Shown one piece after another: positions 8,214-18,734 of a stretch of DNA of 64,000 nt. The position numbers and the translations under genes are program-made. Position 1 is the stretch's first letter, and every line of letters begins with the position of its first letter. This DNA comes from Cytophagales bacterium CG12_big_fil_rev_8_21_14_0_65_40_12. GTDB lineage: Bacteria; Bacteroidota; Bacteroidia; Cytophagales; Cyclobacteriaceae. Under the pieces are notes generated by a model, which did no database searches, was not told the origin of the DNA, and was given only the letters and a program-made list of their open reading frames with translations. The DNA is taken from NCBI GenBank assembly GCA_002786855.1, contig PCUU01000033.1:80858-144857 (forward strand), given 5' to 3'.

Positions 8214-11200
8214 TCATCTGACTACATGTACCTTACCTCGCATTACGTTCTGAAATAGTTCACCCTCGAATGTGGTTGTGAAAGCAATTGAATAAGGATA
8301 GTTGCCTGAAGGAACGGATTGACCTTTGAAAGTGCCATCCCACTTCATTTCAATATCATTGGAGCTATAAATAACTTGCCCCCATCTGTTATAGATGACG
8401 ACTTCGATCTTTTGAACGCTGCATTCATAATCAAGATTGAAGTGATCGTTAAATCCATCATTGTTGGGAGAAAATGCATTTGGCACTCTTATAATGGGGT
8501 ACTTTTCGCTGATCTTCCGATCATCTAGCGTCAATGAGCAGCCATTGGCATCTGTTACGGTAACCGAATAAATACCCGCACTGAGTTCTTCAATAAGTTG
8601 TGAGTCTCTTGGTGGAGATAAATTCCATCGGTAAGTATAAGGTGCTGTACCTCCAGTTGCATTCACCAATATAGAGCCTGTATCATTCTCTGGACAAGTT
8701 GGAGAGTCGATTGTCGTTGCACGAAGTATTTCCGGCTCATCAATTTGGAAAGAAAGATCAAAGTCGCAGTTGTTATGATCTACCACTTTGACACTATATG
8801 TGCCTTTCGATAATTGGGAAAGTGTACTGCTACTTTCCGTATTACTGCCATTCCAAAAGAATTTATAAGGGCTGGTTCCACCTGTTACATTTACACTTGC
8901 TTCTCCATCATCGCCACCAAAACACTTAACATGGGTCAGGTCCATTGTAGCTTCAAGTTTTTCTGGCGCTGTAACTTCGAAACTCTCTGTGTGCATACAT
9001 CCTTTGGAATCAGTGATTACGACTGAGTAAACGCCACTACTTAAGTTGTCAACCTTATTTTCTTTGGATGCTATTTCATTATTCCATTCGTAAAAATATG
9101 GCCCCTCTCCTCCTATTACTGCTAATTCGATGATGCCATCAGATCCGCCCGAACATCTCACATTTTGAATTTTCTCTTCAATAGAGATTTCAGAACCCAC
9201 TTTAACATAAATTTTATCGGATTGACCTTCGCAATCAGAAATTGCAAGATTGCGCTCGATATACCAAATTTCACCTGTGTTGCCTCCTTCCCATCTTACC
9301 AAAACTTCGTTCGAGTTATCTGCTCCAATTATTTCACCATTTGAAACAAACCACTGATAAATTGAGCCATTGGTGCTTGATACGCCATATTGAACTGATT
9401 CTTTTTCGGAAAAACAGACGTAGTTTGGGCCTTGCGGGATTGCAGGCTGTAATCTGTTATCAATCAAAACTGGCAAGTTAAATTCTTCACTCATGCAACC
9501 TTCTGGCCCTATAACATATAATGACACGCTTGCATCAGGATCACCTTTACCCCAATTGACTGAAATCTGAGCTTGGTTTGAATCTCCTTGAATTGAACCG
9601 CCTACTACTGACCAAAAATACTTTTCAGCATTAGCTACCTGTGCAGTGTACTCAATATTTTGTGCTTCGGAACAGACTGAAATTGATCCATTTATAGCTA
9701 TGACTTCTGGCTTGGCAATTTCTATAGTCATAAATGCTGTTTCTGAACTTGAACACTCTCCACTTCCATCCGAAGCGATCAACTTCACGTCATAAGTACC
9801 ACCACTTTGATAAGTATGATTTACAATTTTGCCCTCTGCAATGTTTCCATCTCCAAAATCCCAGGTATAGTTAGTAAACTCAAAAGTTGAGGATGCATCC
9901 GTTTCTACAATGGCAGTAAAAGTGATTTGATCACCATAACAGCTTAGACGTTCTATTGTACCTGTCTGGGTATCAGAGGCCGCAACACTTAGGTTTACGT
10001 TGTCCAAACTAACTCCTGCAGAATATCCATAAGACTCAATATTACCAAAACCATACACATAGGCGATCACTCCTTGAGGTGCTATTAGGTTATGGTTACC
10101 TGATGATAAATTGATTGTGGCATAAGCTTTTCTTTGGAAAACTTCGAACGAACCACTCACATCTTGTCCATCTAGTATTATCCCTGTCTGACTACCTGAG
10201 TCCGTAATTAAAGTCAAATAATATTGATTGATCTCGAAGCCCTCAAAAGCACTAAAAGTAATATCCTTGATCTTCTGCTCCATGGGGCTAAGTACAAGCA
10301 TAAAGGGATCCCCTGATTGGCCATCACAATCCTGACTCCTTGCAAATTGAACTGCCGAGATAGGCTTATCAGCTGAAATGGATCTTACACCATCGAGCAC
10401 ATTACCCATTTGAATAACTTGTCCTGAATTTATGCTGAAAGCCGGCAATCCCGAAATATTGACACGTGTATTGTTTTCAATCGCCACTAATTTGAGCATA
10501 TCACCTCCAATTCGAGATTTGAATGGGACATAGAGAAATTCTTTACCCCAAGTAGAAGTAGGAAACATCTGCTCAAAAAGGTGATCTTGATTAAAACCGC
10601 ACTCCCCAACAAAGGTCATTCTACTTCCACCAAACACTGCAAAATTTGTGCATTCATTGCTCGAAGATTGAGGAAGTCTAACAATTGTCCCACTCAAATC
10701 TCCGTTGGATTTGAGTTGATAGGTTTGACCCGCATTCATAATGACTACCACTGGCGTGCCAGCTTCCCAACCACCGAAGGTATCCGCTGATGGGATGATT
10801 TCAATATGAGTTTGATTTTCAGTGGCTACAATTAGTAGCTCAGATTCTTCAGAGTTAGACTCCTTGTGTGATACTACAATGTACTCGTTGCCCAAAGCTT
10901 TAGTAGGTAATATCACGGCAGCGTCAGCACTTTGGGCAGTTTTATTCAGTGCAAAAACACTTATGTCTTCATTGGATGTAATATGAATTCCAAGCTCAGA
11001 AATACCTTCTTCATTATATATAAACTGATCTGGTAAACGAAGAACAGATGTCTCATTTGGCATAACTTGAACTATTACTTCATAGTCGCTGAGTGGTGAT
11101 GCTATTTTTACTTCGGTCGCTTTACGACTACTGAAGTATAACTCTGCTGTCGCTGGCCGAAGGTTGTCCATAAAACCTACCCAGAAATCACGTCCTTCAG

Positions 11201-11270
11201 TAGTTACTTGTCCTTCTAATCTCAAACAGGCTAAAATGAATACAAGTGAAATAAATATGCAAAACTTCAT
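8214..11270 (-). CDS. IgGFc-binding-domain / PKD / SprB-repeat protein with type B T9SS C-terminal domain
   Basis: Signal peptide; VTTEGRDFWVGFMDN N-domain; PKD (YTWDFGDGNIAEGKIVNHTYQSGGTYDVKL); three SprB-like repeats (VRCSGGSDGII..., VKCFGGDDGEA..., PTCPENDTGSI...); CTD VPNAFSPNNDGFNDHF...RWGQVIY. Confidence 0.9.
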   Translation of the reverse strand: MKFCIFISLVFILACLRLEGQVTTEGRDFWVGFMDNLRPATAELYFSSRKATEVKIASPLSDYEVIVQVMPNETSVLRLPDQFIYNEEGISELGIHITSNEDISVFALNKTAQSADAAVILPTKALGNEYIVVSHKESNSEESELLIVATENQTHIEIIPSADTFGGWEAGTPVVVIMNAGQTYQLKSNGDLSGTIVRLPQSSSNECTNFAVFGGSRMTFVGECGFNQDHLFEQMFPTSTWGKEFLYVPFKSRIGGDMLKLVAIENNTRVNISGLPAFSINSGQVIQMGNVLDGVRSISADKPISAVQFARSQDCDGQSGDPFMLVLSPMEQKIKDITFSAFEGFEINQYYLTLITDSGSQTGIILDGQDVSGSFEVFQRKAYATINLSSGNHNLIAPQGVIAYVYGFGNIESYGYSAGVSLDNVNLSVAASDTQTGTIERLSCYGDQITFTAIVETDASSTFEFTNYTWDFGDGNIAEGKIVNHTYQSGGTYDVKLIASDGSGECSSSETAFMTIEIAKPEVIAINGSISVCSEAQNIEYTAQVANAEKYFWSVVGGSIQGDSNQAQISVNWGKGDPDASVSLYVIGPEGCMSEEFNLPVLIDNRLQPAIPQGPNYVCFSEKESVQYGVSSTNGSIYQWFVSNGEIIGADNSNEVLVRWEGGNTGEIWYIERNLAISDCEGQSDKIYVKVGSEISIEEKIQNVRCSGGSDGIIELAVIGGEGPYFYEWNNEIASKENKVDNLSSGVYSVVITDSKGCMHTESFEVTAPEKLEATMDLTHVKCFGGDDGEASVNVTGGTSPYKFFWNGSNTESSSTLSQLSKGTYSVKVVDHNNCDFDLSFQIDEPEILRATTIDSPTCPENDTGSILVNATGGTAPYTYRWNLSPPRDSQLIEELSAGIYSVTVTDANGCSLTLDDRKISEKYPIIRVPNAFSPNNDGFNDHFNLDYECSVQKIEVVIYNRWGQVIYSSNDIEMKWDGTFKGQSVPSGNYPYSIAFTTTFEGELFQNVMRGKVHVVR

Positions 11271-11403
11271 ACTTTAGAACTCCAGCAATAACAGTGCTAT
11301 AATTTTAAGGTTTCTAAACGAATAGTAATAATTTCAACGCTCTTACACTGTGAATAGTTTTTAAAATATTTATCTATTGAGCGGCAGATACTTTATCTCA
11401 GTT

Positions 11404-11450
11404 TAGAAAAAAAAAATCGGCACTCAGAATAATCTGAATACCGATTTTTA
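11404..11450 (-). terminator. Terminator of M16 peptidase gene
   Basis: AAAAATCGG...CTCAGA ATAA TCTGA...CCGATTTTT; poly-U on minus strand. Confidence 0.7.
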
Positions 11451-11513
11451 AATATTGCTATCCCGAATAAAACAAGTGTTTGGACAAGGAAACACCCATT
11501 TGGTTTAATAATT

Positions 11514-14363
11514 CTACTTCTTAATCGTCAACTTATCGTCTTCTTTATTGACTACAATGGGTTTGCCCAGTCCTGTATTGTTCAGGTTATTCAATTGAGT
11601 TTTGCCATCACCGACTACCACGTAGATAAGATCATCAGGATTCATGTACTTTTTTAGGATGGCTTTAACGTCCTCATTGGTCATTTGCTTTAGCTTAGCT
11701 TCATCCTTTTGAATGTAGTCTGTTGGTAAATCATAAGCCGAGATATTCTGAAGAATCCCCACCAAGCTACCTAGCGTTTCGAACGACTGTGTGTTGCTTC
11801 TCAAGATGGAGTTTCTGGTGTTTTCCATCTCTTCAGAAGAGAAGTTACCACTATAATTATCGAGGATATCCTTAAATAACTCGACAGATTCTTTGGTCAC
11901 ATTACTACGTACGCTTGACGATGCGCTAAAAGGTGTACCGTTTAATCTTCTGTTATATCCAGAATAAGCGCCATAGGTATAGCCTTTCTCTAATCTCAAT
12001 TCTTTAAAAAGAATTGATCCAGATCCTGATCCCAAGCGATAGTTCGCTACACCAGCAGCAGAAAAATCTTCGTTATCACCATTCATGCTAATGTTACCAA
12101 TATTGATGACGGACTGCTTCGCTTCTGGGTAATCCACAAAATAAAGTCTGGAATCTGCACTGGCAGTTTTAATCTCGTAGACTGGGAATTCTACCTCCTT
12201 TTTCTCCCAGGTTTTAAAACGGTCTAAAGAAGCAATAACATCGGCCTTTTTAAGCGCCCCCACAAAATGGAATGAAGCCAAGTTCGGAGCAAAATTATTG
12301 TCGTAGTAAGCCTTCAAATCATCCAAAGTGATGTTTTCGACCGTTTTGGCTGTGCCAGACATTGGGTAAGCAAAAATATGATCTTCACCATAAAGAATTT
12401 TATCAAATACTTTTGAAGCAATTGCATTCGGGTTGGCATCACTTTGCTGAATTGAATTCAAAGCTGCACTTTTCACTCTATCGAATTCCTTTTCATCCCA
12501 TCTTGGCTCAAAAAGAATTTCTTCGGCTATCGCTAACACTTCATCATAATTCTTGGCCAAGCAATTACCGCTAATGGTAATGCTTTCTCTACCCGTAAAA
12601 ACGTTGATTCTAGCACCTAATTGACCAATCGCTTCTTCCAACTCCAAAGGAGTACGGTTAGCGGTACCTTCCATCAACATATTGTCTAGCAATGAAGCAG
12701 TGCCTACTTTACTAAGATCATCCAAAAACATTCCTCCCTTGATGGTAATACTGAATTGAGTCATTGGAAGCTCATCTTGATAGATGTGGAAAACTTTCAT
12801 CCCATTGGCCAACTCATCAGTATTGATTGGAGGGGCATTAAAAGTTAAAGTACCGTTTAAGGCTGGGGCTGTACTCCTATCAATGGCGGATGGTGTTTTT
12901 TCGAATTCAACATCTTTCTCGAACTTGCTTAAATCACCTTCAGCACCTTGAACAATCACTTCTTCTACTACTTCTGCTTGAACAGAGCCTTGAAGCACCA
13001 AATCTTTTTGCCCAATAGGCACAAAGCTTGTCGCTAAGTAATTTTTACCCTTTACGTATTTGTTATATACCCTCATGATATCCTCACGAGTTACGTTTTG
13101 AGTGTTTTGTAAATCTTCAACAATAAAACCTGGGTCATTAGCAAAAGTATTGTAGCTGGCCAATTGTGAAGCCTTGCTGAAAACACTAGAAATACCATTG
13201 TAGAAATTGGTCTCCTGCCCTATTTTAATACGATTAAGATCGGCATCAGAGAATCCATCAGTTTCAAATTTAACCAGCGCTAAATCGAAAGCCGCTTTCA
13301 AATCATTCAAGTCAACCCCATCAAAGGCACGGGCTCCCATGCTGAAAGTACCTGCTATTTCATTCGAAGAATTGTATGCTGACACTCTTGGAGCAAGTTT
13401 CTTCTCCTCAACTATCACTTTATAAAGCGGTGAATTCTTTCCGTCCGATAAAATCTGACCTAGCATATCCAGCGCCCACATATCAGGATGGTATTGCTCA
13501 ACCGTTGGCCAAATCATTTCTAAATCAGGTAGGTTCGCAAATTGATCTTCGTGATAAAACAATTTGGTTTCATTGAGCACGGCAGGCAAAGGCTCAATGG
13601 TTTCAACTTCCGCCCTTGGCTCTAGTTCACCAAAATATTTGGCTACCAAAGTTTTAGCCTCTTCCATATCGATATCACCAGCAACCACTAAAGTAGCGTT
13701 GTTTACGCCATACCACTTGTTATAGAATTCTTTAACATCATCAATGGTCGCGTTTTGTAGATCATCTAAACTTCCGATAACATCCCAGCTGTATGGATGC
13801 CCTGCAGGATATAAGTTGGTCAACTGAACGTAAGTCTTATGACCATATGGACGGTTGTCCACACCTTGGCGTTTTTCGTTTTTAACCACTTGCTTTTCGT
13901 TTTCAAGTCCCCATTCGGAAACAGTATTAATGAAAAAGCCCGTACGGTCCGATTCCATCCAAAGTACTTTTTCCAAAGCATCGCTCGGCACAGTTTCATA
14001 GTAAATGGTGCCATCCGTCCAAGTGCCGCCATTGAAGCTACCGCCAAGATCGTTCATGGTTTTGATGAAGTTACCCGCACCTACATTTTCAGAATTCTGG
14101 AAGAGCATGTGTTCAAAAAAGTGAGCAAATCCTGTTTTACCGGGCTTTTCTCTGTTTGAACCCACATGATAAAGCATAGCGACCGCTACTTTAGGATCGG
14201 AATTGTCTTTATGCAAAACCACCTCTAAACCATTGTCTAGTGTGTATTTTTCGTAATCAATTTTAAATGCAGTGCTTTCCGATTCACCGCTTCCACCACA
14301 GGAAGAAAGGATGAATGCTGCAGAAAGCAAAAATGCAAATCTGTTTTTCAGGTTAAATTTCAT
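11514..14363 (-). CDS. M16 family zinc metallopeptidase (two-domain, lipoprotein)
   Basis: Lipobox FILSSCG; HXXEH motif in TGFAHFFEHMLFQNSENVGAGNF; second M16 half LLDNMLMEGTANRTPLELEEAI. Confidence 0.93.
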   Translation of the reverse strand: MKFNLKNRFAFLLSAAFILSSCGGSGESESTAFKIDYEKYTLDNGLEVVLHKDNSDPKVAVAMLYHVGSNREKPGKTGFAHFFEHMLFQNSENVGAGNFIKTMNDLGGSFNGGTWTDGTIYYETVPSDALEKVLWMESDRTGFFINTVSEWGLENEKQVVKNEKRQGVDNRPYGHKTYVQLTNLYPAGHPYSWDVIGSLDDLQNATIDDVKEFYNKWYGVNNATLVVAGDIDMEEAKTLVAKYFGELEPRAEVETIEPLPAVLNETKLFYHEDQFANLPDLEMIWPTVEQYHPDMWALDMLGQILSDGKNSPLYKVIVEEKKLAPRVSAYNSSNEIAGTFSMGARAFDGVDLNDLKAAFDLALVKFETDGFSDADLNRIKIGQETNFYNGISSVFSKASQLASYNTFANDPGFIVEDLQNTQNVTREDIMRVYNKYVKGKNYLATSFVPIGQKDLVLQGSVQAEVVEEVIVQGAEGDLSKFEKDVEFEKTPSAIDRSTAPALNGTLTFNAPPINTDELANGMKVFHIYQDELPMTQFSITIKGGMFLDDLSKVGTASLLDNMLMEGTANRTPLELEEAIGQLGARINVFTGRESITISGNCLAKNYDEVLAIAEEILFEPRWDEKEFDRVKSAALNSIQQSDANPNAIASKVFDKILYGEDHIFAYPMSGTAKTVENITLDDLKAYYDNNFAPNLASFHFVGALKKADVIASLDRFKTWEKKEVEFPVYEIKTASADSRLYFVDYPEAKQSVINIGNISMNGDNEDFSAAGVANYRLGSGSGSILFKELRLEKGYTYGAYSGYNRRLNGTPFSASSSVRSNVTKESVELFKDILDNYSGNFSSEEMENTRNSILRSNTQSFETLGSLVGILQNISAYDLPTDYIQKDEAKLKQMTNEDVKAILKKYMNPDDLIYVVVGDGKTQLNNLNNTGLGKPIVVNKEDDKLTIKK

Positions 14364-14477
14364 GTTCTAAGTCATTTATCTTTTAAAGCTAAGCATTTAA
14401 GTGCTGTGAAGTCAAAGACTTTTATATGAAAAGGAAGGTAGCGCGCTGATTGTGAGTATGTTTTCAAAAAAGGGCAT

Positions 14478-14575
14478 AAAAAAACAAACCACATTTTAAG
14501 TCTTTAGAATTTGCTCCTTTCGAAGATTTTCAAAATTGAGCTATAAATAGCTCAATCAACTTAAAATATGGTTTG
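14478..14575 (-). terminator. Long branched terminator/3'-UTR structure of the cold-shock gene
   Basis: 17-bp arms 14485-14501 and 14559-14575 (fully paired on minus-strand RNA with one U.G), nested 9-bp hairpin 14535-14556, then TTTTTTT on the minus strand. Confidence 0.75.
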
Positions 14576-14602
14576 CCTATATAAGGTTTGTAAGAATCGA
14601 GA

Positions 14603-14794
14603 TTAGTCGATTACTTTTACGTTTACCGCGTTCATTCCTTTTTTACCTCTTTCTACATCGTATTCAACTTGATCGTTTTCACGAATTTCGTCAACTAGAC
14701 CTGAAACGTGAACGAAGATGTCACTGCTAGAGTCTGATGGAGTAATGAAACCAAAACCTTTAGTTTCATTGAAAAATTTTACTGTTCCTTGCAT
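14603..14794 (-). CDS. cspA: Cold-shock protein (CSD family)
   Basis: MQGTVKFFNETKGFGFITPSDSSSDIFVHVSGL; RNP1/RNP2 motifs. Confidence 0.95.
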   Translation of the reverse strand: MQGTVKFFNETKGFGFITPSDSSSDIFVHVSGLVDEIRENDQVEYDVERGKKGMNAVNVKVID

Positions 14795-15007
14795 TTTTAA
14801 TTAATCATTGATTTTTAACTGCGGATCAATCTAGCTTACACTATGTGGCGACCAATCCAATATTTTAATAAGGCCAAAACTTATTTTATCTACCAACGGG
14901 ATAATCCCTGTTTAGTCTGAATAAATAGAAAGAAATAATTTCAAATCGAGAGGCCTTCTTAATTGTAAAGGGGGCAATTGCGGTGTGAATCTTAAATTTT
15001 CTTGAGG

Positions 15008-15015
15008 CAAAGATA
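15008..15015 (-). promoter_or_regulatory. -7 element (TATCTTTG) of putative cold-shock gene promoter
   Basis: caaagata on + = TATCTTTG on -, matches Bacteroidota TAnnTTTG; -33 TTG not evident. Confidence 0.45.
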
Positions 15016-15100
15016 ATGATTTTAATCAGTTTGTTGCATTGTTTAAGAAAATGACAGGCCTTTTCGAAATAAAAACCGCCTTATCGACTCTCAAAGTCCC

Positions 15101-16000
15101 CTATTCTTCTTTCCTTTTTTTGAATCCATAGCTTATTTGCCCGAAGAAACCTTTAGGGAATTTGTGAACACCAGGAAATCCCAGCTTAATAGAGTGCCCA
15201 CTATGCGGTATATAGGCTGTTTTGAAGAGATAATCCCAAATACTTAAGGTAAGCCCAAAGTTGACGCCTGTTTGTCTTTCCTTTGGCAAGTCGTGTGCAT
15301 GATGCCACATGTGCATGTTAGGGTTATTCAAAATATATTTCAATGGCCCGAGTTTCACATTGATGTTTGCATGATTCCAATGCCCTACCATCAATGTCAA
15401 CATATGAACAAAAAAGAAATCATCAATTCCAAAGCCAATCATGGCCAATGGAATGTACTCAATAGTGCGATACACTAAGGTCTCCATCCAATGGTATCGT
15501 AAGTGAGCGGCAAAGCCCATTTGTTCTACTGAATGGTGTACTTTATGAAATTCCCACAATCTAGGAGAAGCATGTAAAAGTCTGTGCGTCCACCATTGAA
15601 TAAAATCGCGCACAACAAAAAGCATTAAAAGTTGTAAAACCTTTGGCCATGTTTCAATGTGTAAGGCAACCACATTGCTCAAGCCTAACGTAGCGAGAAA
15701 GTCGTTGAAAAGATTAACCGCGACATCTGATAAGGCATTGAATATCAACAAGGAAAACAAAAAGAAGTTGAAGAACATATAGAAGGCATCCATCCAAAAG
15801 TCCTTTCTAAATTTTGGTTGTTCCTTTCTCCAAGGCCTTAGGCTTTCCCAAGCAAAGAAGAAAAGTGAAACTAAGATTAAACCCCAAAAGTAATTTTGCC
15901 AAATCGGCTTATAATCGTATTGAAAGGTGATTTCTTGCCAAACATAGTTAGCGTAACCTTTATATGATTCCAAAGCCAAGTCCCAGTATTTCCCCATCAT
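15101..16000 (-). CDS. Sterol desaturase/fatty acid hydroxylase family protein
   Basis: His boxes HRLLH, EFHKVHHS, HMWHHAHD. Confidence 0.92.
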   Translation of the reverse strand: MMGKYWDLALESYKGYANYVWQEITFQYDYKPIWQNYFWGLILVSLFFFAWESLRPWRKEQPKFRKDFWMDAFYMFFNFFLFSLLIFNALSDVAVNLFNDFLATLGLSNVVALHIETWPKVLQLLMLFVVRDFIQWWTHRLLHASPRLWEFHKVHHSVEQMGFAAHLRYHWMETLVYRTIEYIPLAMIGFGIDDFFFVHMLTLMVGHWNHANINVKLGPLKYILNNPNMHMWHHAHDLPKERQTGVNFGLTLSIWDYLFKTAYIPHSGHSIKLGFPGVHKFPKGFFGQISYGFKKRKEE

Positions 16001-16125
16001 AACAAATCGCTTAACGCCACTAACATAACCATTTACCCATTGTATGAAATAAAGTTTTCACTTTATTGCTTTACTCGCTTCTTTCGGTTCAAAGTTAAAA
16101 CTCAAACATAAGCTAAACCGAGAAT

Positions 16126-18585
16126 ATGTACAGAAAATTCATTCTGGTCTCCTTGAGTATTTGTCTCATAGGATTCCAAAACAACAGCTTCGCGCAGCGA
16201 AAAAACAAGAACGCCACACCACCAACCACACCAGCGGTTCAAGAAAAACCCGTGAAGAAGGAAAAAGGCTATGAAGATTTACTAAAAGACCTGAAGAAGG
16301 ATGAAGGGATTTTCACCGTTTATCAAAACGATGATAAAGTGATGTATGAGATTCCTAAATCAGAATTGAACAAGGACATGCTTTTCATTACTAGAGTTGT
16401 GGCTGTGCCCGATAACTTTAGTGGATTCACGGGCAGTGGCTGGAAAATCATCGAGCAGGTAGTGCAATGGGAAAAGGTTAAAGGAAATATTCTACTGAAA
16501 ACCATGTCATATAATAATGTGGCAGACAGTACCGATGCTATTTCGCTTTCCGTGGCTAAAAATAACTTCGCTCCTATTATAGGTTCTTTCAAAATTGAAG
16601 GCCAACCGAAAGACTCTCTCTCCTATTTAGTCGATGTCACCAAATTCTTCACACAAGACACTCGTGCGATTTCGGCTATGGGAAGTGGATTTAGGACCCA
16701 ATTTCAGGTAAGAAGATTAGATACAGATAAAAGTTATATTTCCTCAGCAAAGAGTTTCCCGATCAATGTAGAAGTGCGTCAGGTCATGACTTACGATGCT
16801 GGCAGACCACCATCTAATTCTGAAACTAACATGATTTCCTTGGAAGTAAGTCAGTCGATGATCAAACTTCCTGAAAACCCAATGATGCCTCGCTTTGCTG
16901 ATGAGCGCGTGGGTTGGTTTACCCAAAGAAATATCAATTATAGTTCACAAAAGCTCAAAGGCGATCAACAAACCTTTTTACAAAGGTGGAGATTGGAGCC
17001 TAAAGACCCTGCGGCTTATGCGCGTGGCGAACTGGTAGAACCTGTGAAACCAATCGTTTACTATTTAGACCCTGCTACTCCAGAAAGATTCAGAAAGTGG
17101 TTCAAGCTAGGGATTGAGGATTGGCAAGTAGCTTTTGAGGCTGCAGGATTTAAGAATGCCATTCTAGCCAAAGACCCTCCTAGCCCTGAGGAAGATCCGG
17201 ACTGGTCTCCTGAAGATGCTCGATATTCAACCGTGCGCTATATCGCAAGTATGACTAGAAATGCAGTCGGTCCAAGTACAGCGGATCCCAGAACAGGTGA
17301 AATTATAGAAAGTGACATCATTTGGTTCCATAACCATTTACGCTCCTACCGAAACTGGTACATGATTCAAACCGGTGCAGCTAATCCTTTAGCGAGAAGT
17401 TTGGATGTACCTGAGGATGAAATTGGTGAAATGATGCGTGCCGTTATCGCCCACGAAATTGGTCATGCATTGGGTTTACCGCATAACATGAAGGCAAGTT
17501 CTTCTTACCCAGTCGAAAAGTTACGTGACCCTGCTTTTACATCTGAATATGGCGTTGCCCCTACCATTATGGATTATGCACGCTTGAATTATATAGCTCA
17601 GCCGGGTGATGGTGTAACCAGATTCATCCGAAAAATCGGACCATATGACAAGTATGCGATCAACTGGGGTTACAGATTTCTCCCTAATGCTAAAAACCCA
17701 AGTGACGAAACAAAAACTTTAGATCAATGGATTTTAGATAAAGCCAATGACAAAATGTTCCGTTTTGGAAGCAGCAATGGATCGAATCCTGAAGCACAAA
17801 CTGAAGACTTGAGTGACAACTCGGTAAAAGCGAGCATGTATGGCATGGAGAACTTGAAAAAAGTAGTTCCAAATTTATTGGCATGGACAAGCACCCCTGG
17901 CGAAAACTATGGTGATACAGAAGAAATCTATGGAGAAATCATCGGTCAGTGGAGAAGATTTACAGGCCATGTGGCTACAGTGATTGGTGGTATTACCGAA
18001 GATTTAAAATCCACCGATCAAGCAGGAGCCGTGTTTAATGTAGTGGATGAAAAGTATCAAAAGGATGCGATGGCTTGGATGCATAAATACGCGTTCAGTA
18101 CACCTGATTGGCTTTTAGATGAAAATCTACTGAGAAAATTAGAGAATTATGGAACTGTGAATCGTATCAGTAGCACCCAATCGAGTTTCCTAAACTCATT
18201 ACTTGACCCAACAAGAATGCAACGTTTGATTGAAGCTGAGGCATTCAAAGGCAGAAATACTTACACAATCTACCAGATGTTTGCTGAGTTGAGGGCTGGT
18301 CTATTTTCAGAATTAACTTCTGGAACTTCTATTGATACTTATCGCAGAAACCTACAGCGAGCCTATGTTGAAAGGATGGAATATTTAATGACGAATGATG
18401 CAAATACTTTCCAAGCAAGACAAGTAGATATTGCTCAATCAGACATCCGTCCAGTTGTCAAAGCTGAATTAAAAGCCTTAAAAGCTGAAATCAGGGCCAA
18501 TCGATCTAAGTTTTCAGATCGCGCCAGTTCATTACACTTAGATGATTTAGAAGATAGAATCAACATGATTCTTGATCCGAAATAA
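16126..18585 (+). CDS. Zinc-dependent metalloprotease (DUF5117/DUF5118/DUF4953 type)
   Basis: Signal peptide; AVIAHEIGHALGLPHNMKAS; VRYIASMTRNAVGPSTADPRTGEI. Confidence 0.9.
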   Translation: MYRKFILVSLSICLIGFQNNSFAQRKNKNATPPTTPAVQEKPVKKEKGYEDLLKDLKKDEGIFTVYQNDDKVMYEIPKSELNKDMLFITRVVAVPDNFSGFTGSGWKIIEQVVQWEKVKGNILLKTMSYNNVADSTDAISLSVAKNNFAPIIGSFKIEGQPKDSLSYLVDVTKFFTQDTRAISAMGSGFRTQFQVRRLDTDKSYISSAKSFPINVEVRQVMTYDAGRPPSNSETNMISLEVSQSMIKLPENPMMPRFADERVGWFTQRNINYSSQKLKGDQQTFLQRWRLEPKDPAAYARGELVEPVKPIVYYLDPATPERFRKWFKLGIEDWQVAFEAAGFKNAILAKDPPSPEEDPDWSPEDARYSTVRYIASMTRNAVGPSTADPRTGEIIESDIIWFHNHLRSYRNWYMIQTGAANPLARSLDVPEDEIGEMMRAVIAHEIGHALGLPHNMKASSSYPVEKLRDPAFTSEYGVAPTIMDYARLNYIAQPGDGVTRFIRKIGPYDKYAINWGYRFLPNAKNPSDETKTLDQWILDKANDKMFRFGSSNGSNPEAQTEDLSDNSVKASMYGMENLKKVVPNLLAWTSTPGENYGDTEEIYGEIIGQWRRFTGHVATVIGGITEDLKSTDQAGAVFNVVDEKYQKDAMAWMHKYAFSTPDWLLDENLLRKLENYGTVNRISSTQSSFLNSLLDPTRMQRLIEAEAFKGRNTYTIYQMFAELRAGLFSELTSGTSIDTYRRNLQRAYVERMEYLMTNDANTFQARQVDIAQSDIRPVVKAELKALKAEIRANRSKFSDRASSLHLDDLEDRINMILDPK

Positions 18586-18606
18586 GGATTCGCATACTGC
18601 TCAAAT

Positions 18607-18639
18607 GAAAAAGAGGACTCCGTATGAGTCCTCTTTTTG
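18607..18639 (+). terminator. Rho-independent terminator
   Basis: AAAAAGAGGACTC-CGTAT-GAGTCCTCTTTTTG. Confidence 0.85.
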
Positions 18640-18734
18640 TTACAGAACTGTTAAAGACAACCAATCCATCAGCCTCTGTTCCTCAACCAACAATTTCAGT
18701 TTCGATTCACATCAAACTGAAATTTGCAACTGTT

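Noticed and set aside
13839-14159. 106-aa ORF antisense to the M16 peptidase
   Set aside because: Mirror-frame artefact inside a well-supported gene.
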